Positions 50,617 through 62,370 of a stretch of 64,000 nucleotides of DNA are shown one piece after another (positions within the stretch are counted from its first letter, which is position 1; every line of letters begins with the position of its first letter). The stretch covers positions 5,136,640-5,200,639 of the forward strand of contig PTFA01000042.1 of assembly GCA_003342895.1 (NCBI GenBank), in the 5' to 3' direction. Below the pieces are notes generated by a model. It was given only the letters and a program-made list of their open reading frames with translations, was not told the DNA's origin and made no database searches. The stretch is from Casuarius casuarius. Taxonomy: Eukaryota; Chordata; Aves; Casuariiformes; Casuariidae. A program made the position numbers and the translations under genes.

Positions 50617-51300
50617 GGAAGATGATAGGATAATTCAAGTTGGAAAGGACCTCAGGAAGTCTCCAGGCTAACCTTCTGCTCAAAGTGGGTAAGCGATGAG
50701 GCCAGACCAGGCTGCTCAGGGCTTCATCCAGCTGGGTCTGGAAGACCTCCCAGGATGGAACCTGCACAACCTTGCTGGGCAACCTGCTCCAGCACCCCAC
50801 TGTCCTCATCGGGACAAAATTTTTCCTTATAGCCTTATAGTCTGAAACTTTCCTTTCAATTCATGCTTGTTGCCTCTCATCCTCCCAGCACGCACCCCTG
50901 GGAAGAGCCTGGCCCCCTGTTCTCAGTAACCTGCTCTGAGGTCCCAGCACCACCATCCTTCCCCGGCTGAGTGAGCCCCATGCCCCCAGCTTCTCCTCGT
51001 AGGGTGAGGGCTCCGGCCTCTGACCATCCTGGTGGCCCTCCCTGAACTTACCACAGTTTGTCAATGTCTTTCTCGTACTGGGGGCCCAAAACTGGACACA
51101 GTACCCAGGCAAGGTATAACGAGTGCTGAGCAGAGCGATACAGTCACTTCCCTCACTCTCCTGGTGGTGCGCCTGTTCATACAGCCCAGGACATGACTGC
51201 TCATTGCTGCGACGACATGCTGCGGGCTCACGGCCAACTCGCTGCCCACCACGATCCCCGGGACCTTTTCTGCAGAGCTTCTCCCCAGCCAGGAAGTAGG
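50617..51300 (-). repeat. CR1 LINE 3' end, antisense, broken frames
   Basis: On the minus strand, pieces of the CR1 ORF2 C-terminal region can be read in successive frames. Around 51300-51065 they include SAEKVPGIVVGSELAVS and VREVTVSLCSALV. Around 51110-50870 they include YCVQFWAPSTRK and LGAWGSLSRGR. Around 50809-50680 they include WSRLPSKVVQVPSWEVFQ. The element then ends with the family's 3' signal, read on the plus strand as AAGTTGGAAAGGACCTCAGG preceded by a decayed ATTCTATG-type tail at about 50617-50636. At least two frame changes separate the pieces, so no functional enzyme is encoded. It is 5'-truncated near 51300, and its GC content is well above its neighbours'. Confidence 0.93.
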
Positions 51301-51440
51301 CAAGGACAAGGGGAGGGAGATGGCTTCACTGGGTTTGGATGGCCCGGACAGGACACACATGTCTCACAGGTCACATAAGCTGAATTGCACGATACCGTGC
51401 ATATCGGTGAGGCGGCAGTTCTGAAGTTTGCCCCTTCCAC

Positions 51441-51467
51441 ATGCACACACGCATACACACACACCCC
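51441..51467. repeat. Interrupted (CA)n run
   Basis: CA dinucleotides with interrupting GCAT and T bases, ending in CCCC. Confidence 0.85.
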
Positions 51468-51496
51468 TAATCCTCTTTTTTATCATGGGTTTCAAT

Positions 51497-51515
51497 CAAA
51501 CAAACAAACAAAAAA
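51497..51515. repeat. (CAAA)n microsatellite
   Basis: About four CAAA units followed by extra A bases. Confidence 0.85.
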
Positions 51516-51852
51516 GCAGCAAAGCTTTGATGTCTGAGTTTGCAGCTTCCTTTCTTAGAGAAAAACACAGGGACAGAAAAGATGTCTGAATGTGGCACCT
51601 TTAGGATTTGCCACCGAGCTACAGTCCCATGCTGAGGCAGACTGAAGCTCACTAATCACGGTGGTTTCCAGCCAAGAATAGCACCGTTATCAGCCACATG
51701 CAGGCTGTGACCCCCAAGGCTGCCTATTGTGCAGCAGGCCAGCAGCATCTTGGGCCGCCAGCAAGGACAATAGATTGACCTGCTCAGCCTTTGCAAATTG
51801 AAGCTGCTGAAAAAAAACAGGTTTAATACCACTAGCTGGCTGAGTTAGTATT

Positions 51853-51878
51853 AAAAAGGAAAAGAAAAAAAAAAAAAA
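51853..51878. repeat. A-rich run
   Basis: Mostly A with an interrupting G, ending in A14. Confidence 0.9.
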
Positions 51879-53052
51879 CACAGCACACAAAACCAGGAGG
51901 AATCTTCATCTATCATTGGCAGAACTAGATACCTGCAATGAATCTGATCTAGACAGGAAGGAGTCATATTTCATTCAGCACAGAACAATTGAATGTATTT
52001 AGCCAAATAAGAATGCTACCATTTTAGATGGCATATATTTTATTTTCAAATAAATGAAAGAGTGAGACAAGAAACCACAGATTCATTTGAATGAAGCAGA
52101 GGTGCTGCAATGAATATGCAGCAAGTGTAAAAATTAGAGAAAAACTGACCCACTGGAAGAGGAGAAAATGCAGCAGCAGTCCAAATTTTTTAAAGCTAGA
52201 AAAAAAAAATATTGCTCACAAGCAGATTTACTTTGCCGAAGGACATTTTCCTAGTAGAGATGACCTGACTTTCTGAAACATCCCCTGTTCTGTTACCTAT
52301 GTTAAAAGATTAATAACACTGATATCACTACGAAAACAAATTTTCAGCAACACAAAAGCTAAATGTTTTCAACTGTGTCATGAACTCCATTCATACTGTG
52401 TTTCCATGAAGGGATTTGTTTATACATCCCTAATGTACAAAGCCCATTAATGGCAATTATACACATACAGAGAGCAGAATATACAAAAAGCATGAAGTAA
52501 CAGTAATAATTTAATTTCTACCAAGCAATAATTTCACAGGCACATATTCCCCTCATTTTTAAATAGCCTTATATATATTGCGCAATACTCAGGAACTGGT
52601 ATTTGAGCATTCAACTGTGCAAAAAAAATCTCTTTCCAATTCTGAAAAAAACATGTTTTGGTTCTCAGAACTTGATGTTTATTATTAAAAGTTCCTCATA
52701 GCTTTGCTTATACAACAACCAAACTAGCATTCTAAAATCACTGCAGTGTCATGAAGCCAAACAGCTGCAACATCTCCAGTACTGGACCCAGTACAGTTCT
52801 TTGCGTTGATCACTCTCTGAAATTTATGAATTTCTTTTTCTGAAGCCAAAGGTCGTCAAATATTTGAGTTCGGCCCTGGTCACATGAAATGAAGTTTACA
52901 TTTCTTAACTCATATTAAAATCTAATTCCTTGCCAAGCAAGTGATTTACATTCTGTCTGCTCCCTGCTTGTTGGCGATACCTGCACTTTTCTGTTCACAT
53001 TTTTGCAACTAGCTCCCACAAGGAAGTAGAAAACCAAGCCAAACTGCTATCA

Positions 53053-53532
53053 TTAGGAAGGCAATGCACTACAGAATATGTGCAGAAAGATTAAAAATTC
53101 TTGCAAGGACACAGATGTGCCAAGGGGCTTGGCAGGGCCTGACAATTTTATAATACTACCTTTGCTCATGTATTGACCCTGCATACATAGAGACTGCAGC
53201 AACCCAAATATACCTGCAAGCAATAGCTTACTGGGTGTTTGAAAATACGCCTGCAAAGAAGTCCCCCCTCTCCGGCCCCTGCACACCTGCCACCCGCTCA
53301 CGCCCAGGCTGGACCGCCATGTGATCACCCCCTTCTTGCAGAGCCAGGTAAGGCCCTCTGGGGAAAGCAGGAATTCAGAAGTTAAAAAGGAAGTTGTTCC
53401 TGTGTAGAGGTGAATTCCTCCCTGCGTGAGGAAAACTGCATCTGACTTCAGTGCTAACTTGCCCGGCACCCCTCTCTGTTTGCACGTCTCCACACTTTCC
53501 AGGCCTCTTTGAAGACTGGAGACCTCATCCAA
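53053..53532 (-). other. 159-codon open frame, product unknown
   Basis: Second-longest open frame in the window, in a locally GC-richer patch. The predicted product has a central glycine- and arginine-rich stretch (about residues 75-90) and a hydrophobic C-terminal third (about residues 100-155), but no motif I recognise and no clear signal peptide. No splice site, promoter or polyadenylation signal was tied to it. It may be part of a lineage-specific repeat such as a solo LTR, but no terminal TG...CA boundaries or family signature were found. A chance frame is the default reading. Confidence 0.15.
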
Positions 53533-54171
53533 CGGCTCTTAGGGGAAAAATACATATTTAGAGGAATAGTCCAGGAGATGCAAGTATAGAAACATTAACT
53601 TAGTAAATGATAGTGTTCACTAGCAAATACCATTTGGCTTTAAATCATACATTTCTGTATATTTAAAATGACCAGGCAGAATACATTTGGAGAGGAAATT
53701 TCCTGACCTGAGACATAATCATCACTTCCTTACCATCTTTTCTTACGCTAACGACAAGAAAATATTTTGACAAGTTAGAGCAAGGTTCTTAAAGCAAAAT
53801 AAGTATTTCTCTTCTCAAACGAAAACAGCACACCTTGCAGACTTCCAAGATAGTAGAGAGAAATATGCCCAATATCATACCCCAAAACACTTTTTCAGGT
53901 AAAATTCAATGGCAGCCAAAACTCATGACCATTTTCTGATCCCTTTGTATCCTTTAGACGCTGGATAAAAGGGGAATTGTGTTATGGCTAAAATCCATTC
54001 ACATCTGTGATTTTGCATTCAAATCATCCTTCCTGAACTTCAGGTAACACTTCTGGAGTTAACAAACCCCCCCCCATGTAATAATTATATTCCTGATATT
54101 GCGAAATCAACCTTCAAAAGGCATAATAAACTTTCATTTAGGCAACATTACACACTGCAGGTTTCAAAGTT

Positions 54172-54202
54172 ATACATCATGCTCATCATACATCATGCTC
54201 AT
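54172..54202. repeat. 15-bp direct repeat, 16-bp period
   Basis: ATACATCATGCTCAT at 54172-54186 is repeated exactly at 54188-54202 with one base between. Confidence 0.95.
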
Positions 54203-54261
54203 TCAGATAGAAAATCTGTGGAACTTTAAATCCCATTTACTAATCTCCTATAAATGTATGC

Positions 54262-54279
54262 AAAAAAAAAAAAAAAAAA
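54262..54279. repeat. A18 homopolymer
   Basis: Longest pure homopolymer in the window. No retroposed gene body is recognisable upstream. Confidence 0.97.
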
Positions 54280-54819
54280 GGCACAGCTCAGGTTGTTATG
54301 CCTCATACTGATAATTACCTGATTCTGTATGCTAGAATTTATTATCATGCATTTATCTTCCTTTCTGGGAGTCACCTAGGTAATTACCTTAGAAAGTAGT
54401 CACTGTGGTTTCAGAATAAGATGACGATCAATTTTTGACAGGTCACCATTGGAAACAATTAAAATCAGCTGCTTCTAGCAGTCGGGGTTACGCTGGTATG
54501 CTGGTTTCATACAAACTATACAACCAATCCATACTGTAAATATCTTTTGAGGACGGAGTTAATGTTTGACTGAATGAACTCAGGCCTTTTGCAAGTTAGA
54601 GCAAGCGAAGTACTTAGAGTTACCTAACAAATACGAATTTAAATAATGACAAGGATGTGAACACAAAAGCCCGAAAGGAGCTGGGTAGTTCAAAGCAAAG
54701 GATGGCACGACTATCTGCAGTTTACATCAAATTTTCTTTTTTAAACAAAAAGCCACAGGCAGTAGATGGTAGCAGGGAGAGGAAATAACAGTGAATACCT
54801 GTTCACAGCTCAATTCTAG

Positions 54820-55220
54820 ATAGTGCGGGTCCCCAGTCCCACAAGCCCCAGCAGATGGTCTGGCCCTAGGCACAGCCCCGGTCTGACCGGAAGGGCCAGG
54901 GTGCCCAAGGAAGCTAAGCTCACCTGGCAAACCTGTGACGAATGCCAAGGAATAAAGCGAAGCTGGGTTTACAGATTTACCAGGCTGCAGGATAAGGGGT
55001 TTCTTCCCTATCTTCCAGGCCCTGGCTGCTCCACTGCCACCGCTTGCATCCCCAGCGTGGTGCCCCAGCCGCCCTGCGGTCCCTTAAGCCCACACGCCAG
55101 AAGCAGCATGCGAGAGGGGAGAGGCAGCGCAGAGCAACCCCAGCTGCATCCCCTCGTGGGGCGCAGGCAGAGGCCCGCTTGTCCCATCCATGGCAGGGCT
55201 GCCTCCTCCCCCTCACTCAA
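54820..55220. other. GC-rich patch
   Basis: About 400 bp of clearly elevated GC and CpG relative to the flanks (CpG in AGCGAAG, CACCGCT, CAGCGTGG, AGCCGCC, CTGCGG and others between 54950 and 55180). Stop-poor frames on both strands follow from this (54823-55284 plus, 153 codons; 55008-55331 minus, 107 codons). An acceptor-like TTCCCTATCTTCCAG ends at 55018. By eye the CpG density falls short of a classical CpG island. A weak promoter, a decayed island or a GC-rich repeat are all possible. Confidence 0.4.
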
Positions 55221-58200
55221 CAAATCCAGTAAAACTAGGGCACCACAATTCACAGAAAGCCCACACAGAACAAATGAAAACTGAGGGGGTCTTACTCTCC
55301 ATCTACCCATTTTGGGTTCATATCTTTGCATTTACCGTGCTACAGAATCCAGGCAAGTGAATCGAAAATCAGGTCCATGTTACATGAAAAAGACTCAAAC
55401 ATGAACACAGTTCATTCTACTTCATACAAGCTATTCAGAAAAGTAACACAGTATTCCCCAATCTGACCTGCCACCCTACCAAACTCTCAGTATTGCTAAT
55501 TACTACGATGCCTAGGGTATAAATAGGCCCCCAGTTCTTAAGTTCACCGCACAGAGTGGTTAGCATTAAACAGTAGAAAGCGGTAGTAGTAAACCGTAGT
55601 AAGAATGGATCCAAAGCTGTGATTTCCAGACAGTGGTTTCTCCACAATCTAGTATATTAACATACAAGATTTCGGCTTGAAACATTTACAAATATATTGC
55701 CTCAAATGTAAAATCTGACAAGTTGAGTACAATTTGCAACAAGGACCTCAAGACTGGTGTCTAAACGATGGCACTGATATGCCACCTCTGAACACTGGAA
55801 TGTTTTAGTTAGATACATGCACAAAACAAGATGTTAAAAGATGAGACTTAAAAGATAAGAGCTGAAAGTTTAATTTTGTGACTGAGGCATAACAAGGATG
55901 TGCCCCCCCAAAGACAGGCTTGCGGAAGTCATCTTTGAAAGCAGCCAGATATGCAGAGATAAAACACCACAGACCCACAGCTGTTGTGCCAAAACCCTAC
56001 TGTAATCCAGCAATATCCAGGAAGAAAAACCCTTTTGTCAATAGAGCTTGTTTGGGGAATTAGTTAAAACAGCAAGGGAACTAGTTAAAACAGCTTTTTT
56101 GCTGGCTTGACCTACATGTCTCTGCTAGGAAGTGTGTGATGGAGTCACCAGACCCACATAACCCTGCCTCAAACCTCAGGTAGAGGCAGATACACCTGTA
56201 CTTGGATGACGTGATCAAAAGGGCCAGCTGGGAAACCACACGAGCCTAGTAAACACCTCACTGTGGTGAGAGTGATCAGTTGGGCTGTGGTCCCTGTGCA
56301 CTGATCTTGCCCTGCTACCATCACTCCTCTAGGAGCATCCCCAAGAGCATGGCTGGGCTCCCTGCAGCCTTCGGACGCAGACACAGGCTCCCACACAGAG
56401 CCCAGCTCAGCTAGAGATCTCTTCTAGGAGGGATCTTGAACCATTCAAGGTCAAGACCTTGCCTAAAAAAACTACATCAGAAAACATCTTAGATATAGCA
56501 AGCCCTCATTTTGTTTCCCCAGTCTTGAGCATCTGGACTGGTAATATTATCTGTCTCTCATCTTTCACAGGCTGGAAGAGAAGGGGGCACGAATGGCGAA
56601 CAATGCACATTCACCTTAGCTAACATTTCACCACTTTCCTAAGACAACTCAAATGAATAAATAATCAGATTTGGTTTGGTCCTGTAAACTTCTAATGTTG
56701 GTGTGCATTTGATTTTAATCCAAGCTAAATCACTTTACCTTAATAAAAGCCTCATGTAACAGTTTTTAAGGAAGGGAACTATGCAGCAATTTAGGTACAG
56801 CTGGATATAGACTGACATGTTAATCTCACCTGTATCAAGTACAGTACATTTGGATGCACCTGTAATCTGTGCTCTTTCTCCTCTATTAGGAAAAGATATA
56901 AGACAGGAGGCTATTCAGATTCAAACTATGTTGTACAGGTCTCTGCGCAAAGTTAACTGGCTCTGGCACTTCATGCTATGGTGTGCAGCTTATTTACCCA
57001 CAGACAAAATCATGCAGACAAACAAACTCAAGAATATGTTTTCGTATTATTGCTAAAACACCTAGCACCAGAAGTATCCAGCAAGAGGCATGAGAGATCT
57101 TGCAGAAATGACAGCGTTACAAACACCCTTCTTTGTAGCTCTTGCTTACCAAAGCCTCAATCCTCAGAGTCCTGAGGGGGAGGATATAAGGTAAGACAGA
57201 GGGAAAAAAAAAATTTTGTTTGGGGAAGAAAACGTCATCTTCATACGCAATATCAGAGGATTTATCTCCATCAGCTACAGCAGCAAATCTGAGATGAATA
57301 CGGCGTGGAAGTGGCGTGAAGTCAATTGAATCAGAAAATGTGGGGATATGAGGAGAGGAACAACAACAAAAAAGATCCAGCCTCAGTGATACGAAAAACA
57401 CGTACAGATATTCAAAGTGCATTACCCACTTGTTCCCCACTGTTGTAACTTAAGCAAGATGTTGATGGGCACAATTTGAATGGAAAAAGAATGTAAGATC
57501 TGTTCATATTGTGATTGCAAAGGATTTGTCCATTACAAAGACTATTAAATATTCAGTACCATCAATATCAAAATTCCTTGAGAATCTCCAGTATTCATGT
57601 TCATGTATGTGTTAAAAGGAAAGAAATAAAAAGCATTATTTAATGGCTTGCATTGCACTAAGAAACAAAGTTAGTTGTGTGCATTTTATTGTGTTAAAAT
57701 GCTCCTGTGTCATACAGGATTAATGGTAACAGCCCTCACAGATAAAAGTAAAACTTTCATCTAGAAAATCCTTTCTGTGTAGTTTTGTGGGAGTTTCATA
57801 GTTTTATATGCGGTATTTGCCCACCTGCTCTGAGCACTAGCGATTTTTCAGAGCTGTATTTATTTTTAGGCTATTTGCAAAAGCTGGCTGTCCAACCCCA
57901 AAAGCAAAAGCTTCACTTTAGTCAGACTCCCTTCTATGGATACATCAGAGAAGTCTTCAAGTCACAGCATATTTTAAAATCTTCCATTCATCCACTGATG
58001 CAGTGCTTAAGGGGTCTCTCATACAGAGTCTACTGTAGGTTTTGTTTAAATTCTACTGCAGTCATCTAGGCCAAGAATCTCAGCTTTGGGATTCTTTGCT
58101 CGTCACCTTCAATATGCGTTACTATGGGTACTGGAAAGCCTATTACTGTACACAGAGAAGAGCTACAGGAAAGAAAAGGCACACAGATTTATAGCACCAA

Positions 58201-58566
58201 CAAAATAAAACAGAAAAGGGGAAGAAAATTCACAGCCACAAGTAGGATATATTTTTGTATAAAATCTTTCTCTCAGAGAAGCTGAAAATCTCAATATAGT
58301 TAGAACGAAAGAAAAAATGAAGGAGAGGTCAGTATTTCCTATCTCATAGCATTATATAGAACATACACTATGCACTGTCATTCCTATACTTCTGACCTCC
58401 ATTGAAAAATTATGGCAAGTAAATATTATTCACATAAGAACAGCACTCTGTCAACAAGTCTTTTTTACCACTGAAATAATCAATGAAGAAACAGCAATCT
58501 GCCCTGCAGCCTTCTGCACTCTCTAACATCTACAATAAGATTTTTACATGTTGGCAGTCAATACGG
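55221..58566. other. Noncoding stretch, no gene seen
   Basis: Contains a spaced duplication near 56.07 kb and GC-richer sequence at 56150-56410. A minus-strand frame at 57117-57440 has an exon-like acidic/basic stretch but no splice sites in the expected places. Confidence 0.6.
56061..56094. repeat. 13-bp direct repeat, 21-bp period
   Basis: TAGTTAAAACAGC at 56061-56073 recurs at 56082-56094. The preceding GGGAA is shared as well, so the duplicated unit is about 19-21 bp with one difference. Confidence 0.9.
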
Positions 58567-58629
58567 TTCAATTAATGTTTAATTCATGTTTTCTTCCTGA
58601 AGCAAGATGAAAAGACAGAACATTTATCA
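58567..58629. promoter_or_regulatory. Paired noncoding element, copy A
   Basis: Shares two blocks with copy B at 62738-62800 in the same order, orientation and overall length (63 bp each). The first block is AATGTTTAATTCAT, identical in both. The second is a 30-bp block ending AGAACATTTATCA, with 26 of 30 positions identical. The 13 bp between the blocks are poorly matched. Well-preserved ends around a diverged middle suggest either constrained binding sites in a duplicated element or two copies of an old short repeat. The blocks carry TAAT-type cores. Confidence 0.6.
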
Positions 58630-60014
58630 GTAGCAGAGCTGCAGCAGAAACAAACACTTTTTGTTCCAATATTACTATTTTTTTGAGATGCGAGGCACTA
58701 TAGCTGAGAAAAGCCAAAATGTCATCAGCCTTTTATTTTACAGAGCTGGATTAAGTTCTGCAGATTATTAAATAAAATATCAGTGTAAAAATATATGGTG
58801 AAGGGAATTCTGCAGCCAATGCAGCAGTCAAACTGAAGCAGAACATAGCTGTTTGTTATTTTCATCAGAAATATTCTGGAAACTAGACAAAACCCCCTCA
58901 CATTTGACCACATACGATCTGAAAAATCAGCCTTGCTAAAAATCTTCTTCCCTGTCCCGATTTTTTCTGATTATCAGATAGATTGCTGGTCATCCAAGTG
59001 AATGCTGACTGCTTGTAGGAGGCTGGGCAATGAATTCCCTGCTGAACTGCCATGATACCTCTCTGTACAGCAAGCATCTGTCTTGCTGAAGATACAGAGT
59101 GCTTTATCTCCATGGCAGGCTCGACTCAAACACCCAAGGCTCTAAAATTATGAGTTTAAATCTAATTCACACCTATGGCCCACCTAATCACCCAGCAGGC
59201 TTCAGTAGATGCTTTTTCATTGTTTCCTTTGTAGCTTCCTCTGCTTAAGAGGCAGATATGGTTATTCACAGTGCAGTAACACATTAACCTCTTGGACCCC
59301 AACTTGAATCCAAGTCATCACAGGAAGACTACTGAAGAGAGAGTGTAACGTTAGTTCAAACCAGGGCTATCTTATATGATGAGCATCTTCATCATTTCCA
59401 CCAGCTCTGATGGTTTAGTACAAAGCATGTTTCTGCCCGTTATCTTGGAAGTTCTCATATCAAAATATTGGAGAATTCAAAGAGGGAGAATGAAAATGCT
59501 TTATATTAGGTGCTGGACCAGACGGAATGAGGGAAGAAAGGCAGGCAACATCTTTACATACTTCTCAAAGTACTAGGCAAGGTATTCACATAACAATTCT
59601 GTACGGAAGACATTTACTCTGTAGCACATGGCAAGAGATTGAAATACCACTAACCAGTTCGATTAGAGCAGGAGGTACCAGGTGAAGTTTTGCTTAGCTA
59701 TCACCGCCCTAGAAAGAAAATGTTTGTACAGCAGCATAGCATCAGCAGTTCTGTAATGGGGTATACAACAAGCACAAGCAACAGCATTCAGCTGGGTATG
59801 GATTTGAGGTACTTGCATATCAGGGTTTGCGGACACCATCGGAAATAACTGCAGGCATCAATAAACACATTGGTCTCTTTCACCTCTTTTCCTGAAGACA
59901 TACCTACATTTGGGCACACCTCCTGTAAACTTGTTAATGAAATGCTGAGAGGACTGATCGGGATCAACAAGTATCTAATACATCAAGCACAACATGATAC
60001 TCTGGACAAGAGTA
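58630..60014. other. Noncoding stretch, no gene seen
   Basis: AT-rich DNA. The 3' part (about 59800-60014) may be the unrecognisable upstream end of the CR1 copy that follows. Confidence 0.6.
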
Positions 60015-60458
60015 ATGAAAAAGTTAGAAAGTCTAGAAGACAGGACATAAGAAGAAAGGCTGAAGGCATGGATGTTGTTCAGCCTAAAAAAAGAAAATAC
60101 TTCAAAAGACAAAACAGTAGTTTTCAAATTTATAAAATGTGGAAAAGGCAGATAGAAAGAGGAATATCTAAAATTTCTGCCACATCCACCATAGGTTTGA
60201 CATGGACTAGTGGGGTTAAATTGCACCAGTGTAGATTTAGGTTCAGGTCGGGGAGAACAATCCAACAGGGAAGAAGGCGCACGGGGCAGGAACAGGCAGC
60301 CCAAGGCTGCTGTGGTCTTGCCTTCACATTAACAACACGTTGGACTAACATCTCTTAGAAATGGCATAGACTTAAGTGATCCTACCCTCAGGCAGGGGGA
60401 TGGGCCAGGTGATCTCCCCAGATCCCTTCCAGGCTATTCTCTAATCCCAGGATTGTAC
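60015..60458 (+). repeat. Divergent CR1 LINE 3' end
   Basis: Sense-orientation CR1 of an older type. Landmarks: AAAGTTAGAAAGTCTAGAAG (60019 on), AAGAAAGGCTGAAGGCATGG, GTTGTTCAGCCTAAAAAAAG, GTAGTTTTCAAATTTATAAAATG, AGTGTAGATTTAGGTTCAG and the 3' terminal block GGCCAGGTGATCTCCCCAG, ATCCCTTCCAGGCTATTCTC. The frame at 59870-60358 is a decayed piece of the ORF2 C-terminus (residues resembling EGMDVVQPKKRKYF). Purine-rich insertions blur the middle. It is older than the copies at 22.8 and 50.6 kb, judging by eye from its divergence. Confidence 0.85.
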
Positions 60459-62370
60459 AGACCATTAACAAGAAGGGATGACGGTTTAGCCCCCTGGGTG
60501 AAGAAGCCCTTGGTGTAGGCTGAAGAGCGCGGGATTAAGTATGTTGCCTGGATACTTATGTCAAATGTAGCAATAGAAGAGAAAAAAATCAGAGAAATAG
60601 CTGTGTGTGTAAAGAGCATGAGCACACTGGTTGCATACAACTGACTTTGCCAGGGCCACTCACATGCCCAACAGACCTGTTCCCTGGGCATCACCAGGCA
60701 GCAGCCTGTCTCCTGCAAAAGGATGAACCTGACACACAAGGCCACATGTTAAGGAACAGAGCCATACCACTCACCTGGTCCTCACAGTCCTGTAGCTCAC
60801 AACATACTTCGAGAGCTAACAGCTAAAAGGGCTGGACATGGTAAGCACGCCTTCTAGGGTGAGTGGGATCACAACCACATCTTTAAAAAAAATAACCCAT
60901 TCCAAGGAAAATGCTTAAAAGGAAATATATGGAAGAGTTTTTTAAAAGTAGTCCATGTACTTGAAGATATGAAGACCTAGAAGACCCAGAAGACATCAAA
61001 CAGTATGGGGCATCTCTCACTCACAGGGGAAAGACCAGCCAGATTCAAGTTAAAAAAACTCCTAAGGAAAATACTGGCTAGGCAGCTGTAAAACTGAAAG
61101 CTCAGTAAGACAGTAAATGATACTTCTCCACATCAAGTGATGGATTTTGATTCTTTCACTTTTTATCAGATTATGCTGAGTAAAGGAGAAAATAAAAGCA
61201 GAAAGGATGTTTCTTGTCTCATAAGCACAGTTCAGATAAGGATAAGAAGGAAAGTTGTGCTTCCCTTTCAAAAGGCAATGGACTGAGGAGGTATTGTTAT
61301 TCAGCTGCCAAGAGCTCTCCCTTATGTATACACATCAAGTGTTTTCTCTGAGATATTGTCTGATATCTTAATTGGAGGCTACCTTTCCCATATGCCCATA
61401 GAGAAGTGAGGCACTGTGATTCACTTTCTTGCTGGGAAAAACACTACCATAGTCTCTGGCAGACCTAATACTGCCTGGAAGGAGGGGCCATAGTGTTAAT
61501 ATAAACACCCTCCTGCACAGATTGGCTATGCTTTCCACTGTCACTTTTATCCTATCCTGGATTCTTATGGCATGAAAATTAGCCACAGTTCCAAGGGAAA
61601 CCCACTGCACCTTCCATCACTTGGGATTTCCTAAAGCAGCAGGACTTGCAAAAGCTGAAGGAGTCACATCTGGCAAAGTGATGAGAGAAGAAAACAAACT
61701 AAAAAGAATCCTACTGAATTCTGGCCAGGGAAGCACTTATAGTAACTCTGCAGTAACACATCACTTGAAGAAAAGAGAGAGAGTCCTGAGCTCATCTACT
61801 GTGAAAGTAGCCACTCCAGTTACTTTTTTTTTATGTTATATCTACAATCATAAAATTATCCTGCTCTAGTTATGGCAAAATTGAAGAATCTTGAACTAAC
61901 TCTGTACTAACTTGGCATCTTCAACTTACTTCCTCTCTAACCTCATCACTTCAATTTTGCCTTTCTGCGCTCTAGTCTATAAAGATATTAAGAAATTTAA
62001 TTTAATAACAGAATCTTTACTGCCTCCACTGAGCTCTTCTGTACAGAAGACTCTCCATGAAAATTGGTTGTTTGGGGGGGAAAAAGTCACATATATTTTA
62101 CCTCTGTCCAGATCTATAATTACCTAACTTGACAACTGTCACCTTAAAATGTCAGTCAACTGAAATGACTGCTGTTTGCAAACACAGGAGCAGCGAGATC
62201 CTACTCATAAGCAAATCTCCCACCATAGACTTCATTTCCACCGTGGTAGGCAGCTATACAAGCAAACGTACAGTTTAAACAACAGTGTTAACATGGGATT
62301 CACCTACCAAATTAAAAGTCCGATAAATACTCAGAATTTTTATCAATAGTTCAGCAGTTTTGGTTAGGTA
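60459..62370. other. Noncoding stretch, no gene seen
   Basis: No gene or repeat recognised. The frame at 60434-60745 (minus, 103 codons) overlaps one on the other strand and has no domain. Confidence 0.65.

Larger units (their letters stand above)
51301..53052. other. Noncoding stretch with microsatellites
   Basis: No gene seen. Contains a CA-rich run (51441-51467), a (CAAA)n run (51497-51515) and an A-rich run (51853-51878). Confidence 0.65.
53533..54819. other. Noncoding stretch, no gene seen
   Basis: AT-rich. Contains a 16-bp tandem duplication (54172-54202), a C9 run near 54067 and an A18 run (54262-54279). Confidence 0.65.

Noticed and set aside
54262..54279. A18 run as the tail of a retroposed gene
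   Set aside because: Upstream sequence is not recognisable as any gene, and no target-site duplication was seen.
54823..55331. Opposing frames of 153 and 107 codons
   Set aside because: A by-product of the GC-rich patch. Both strands are open at once, as expected from composition.
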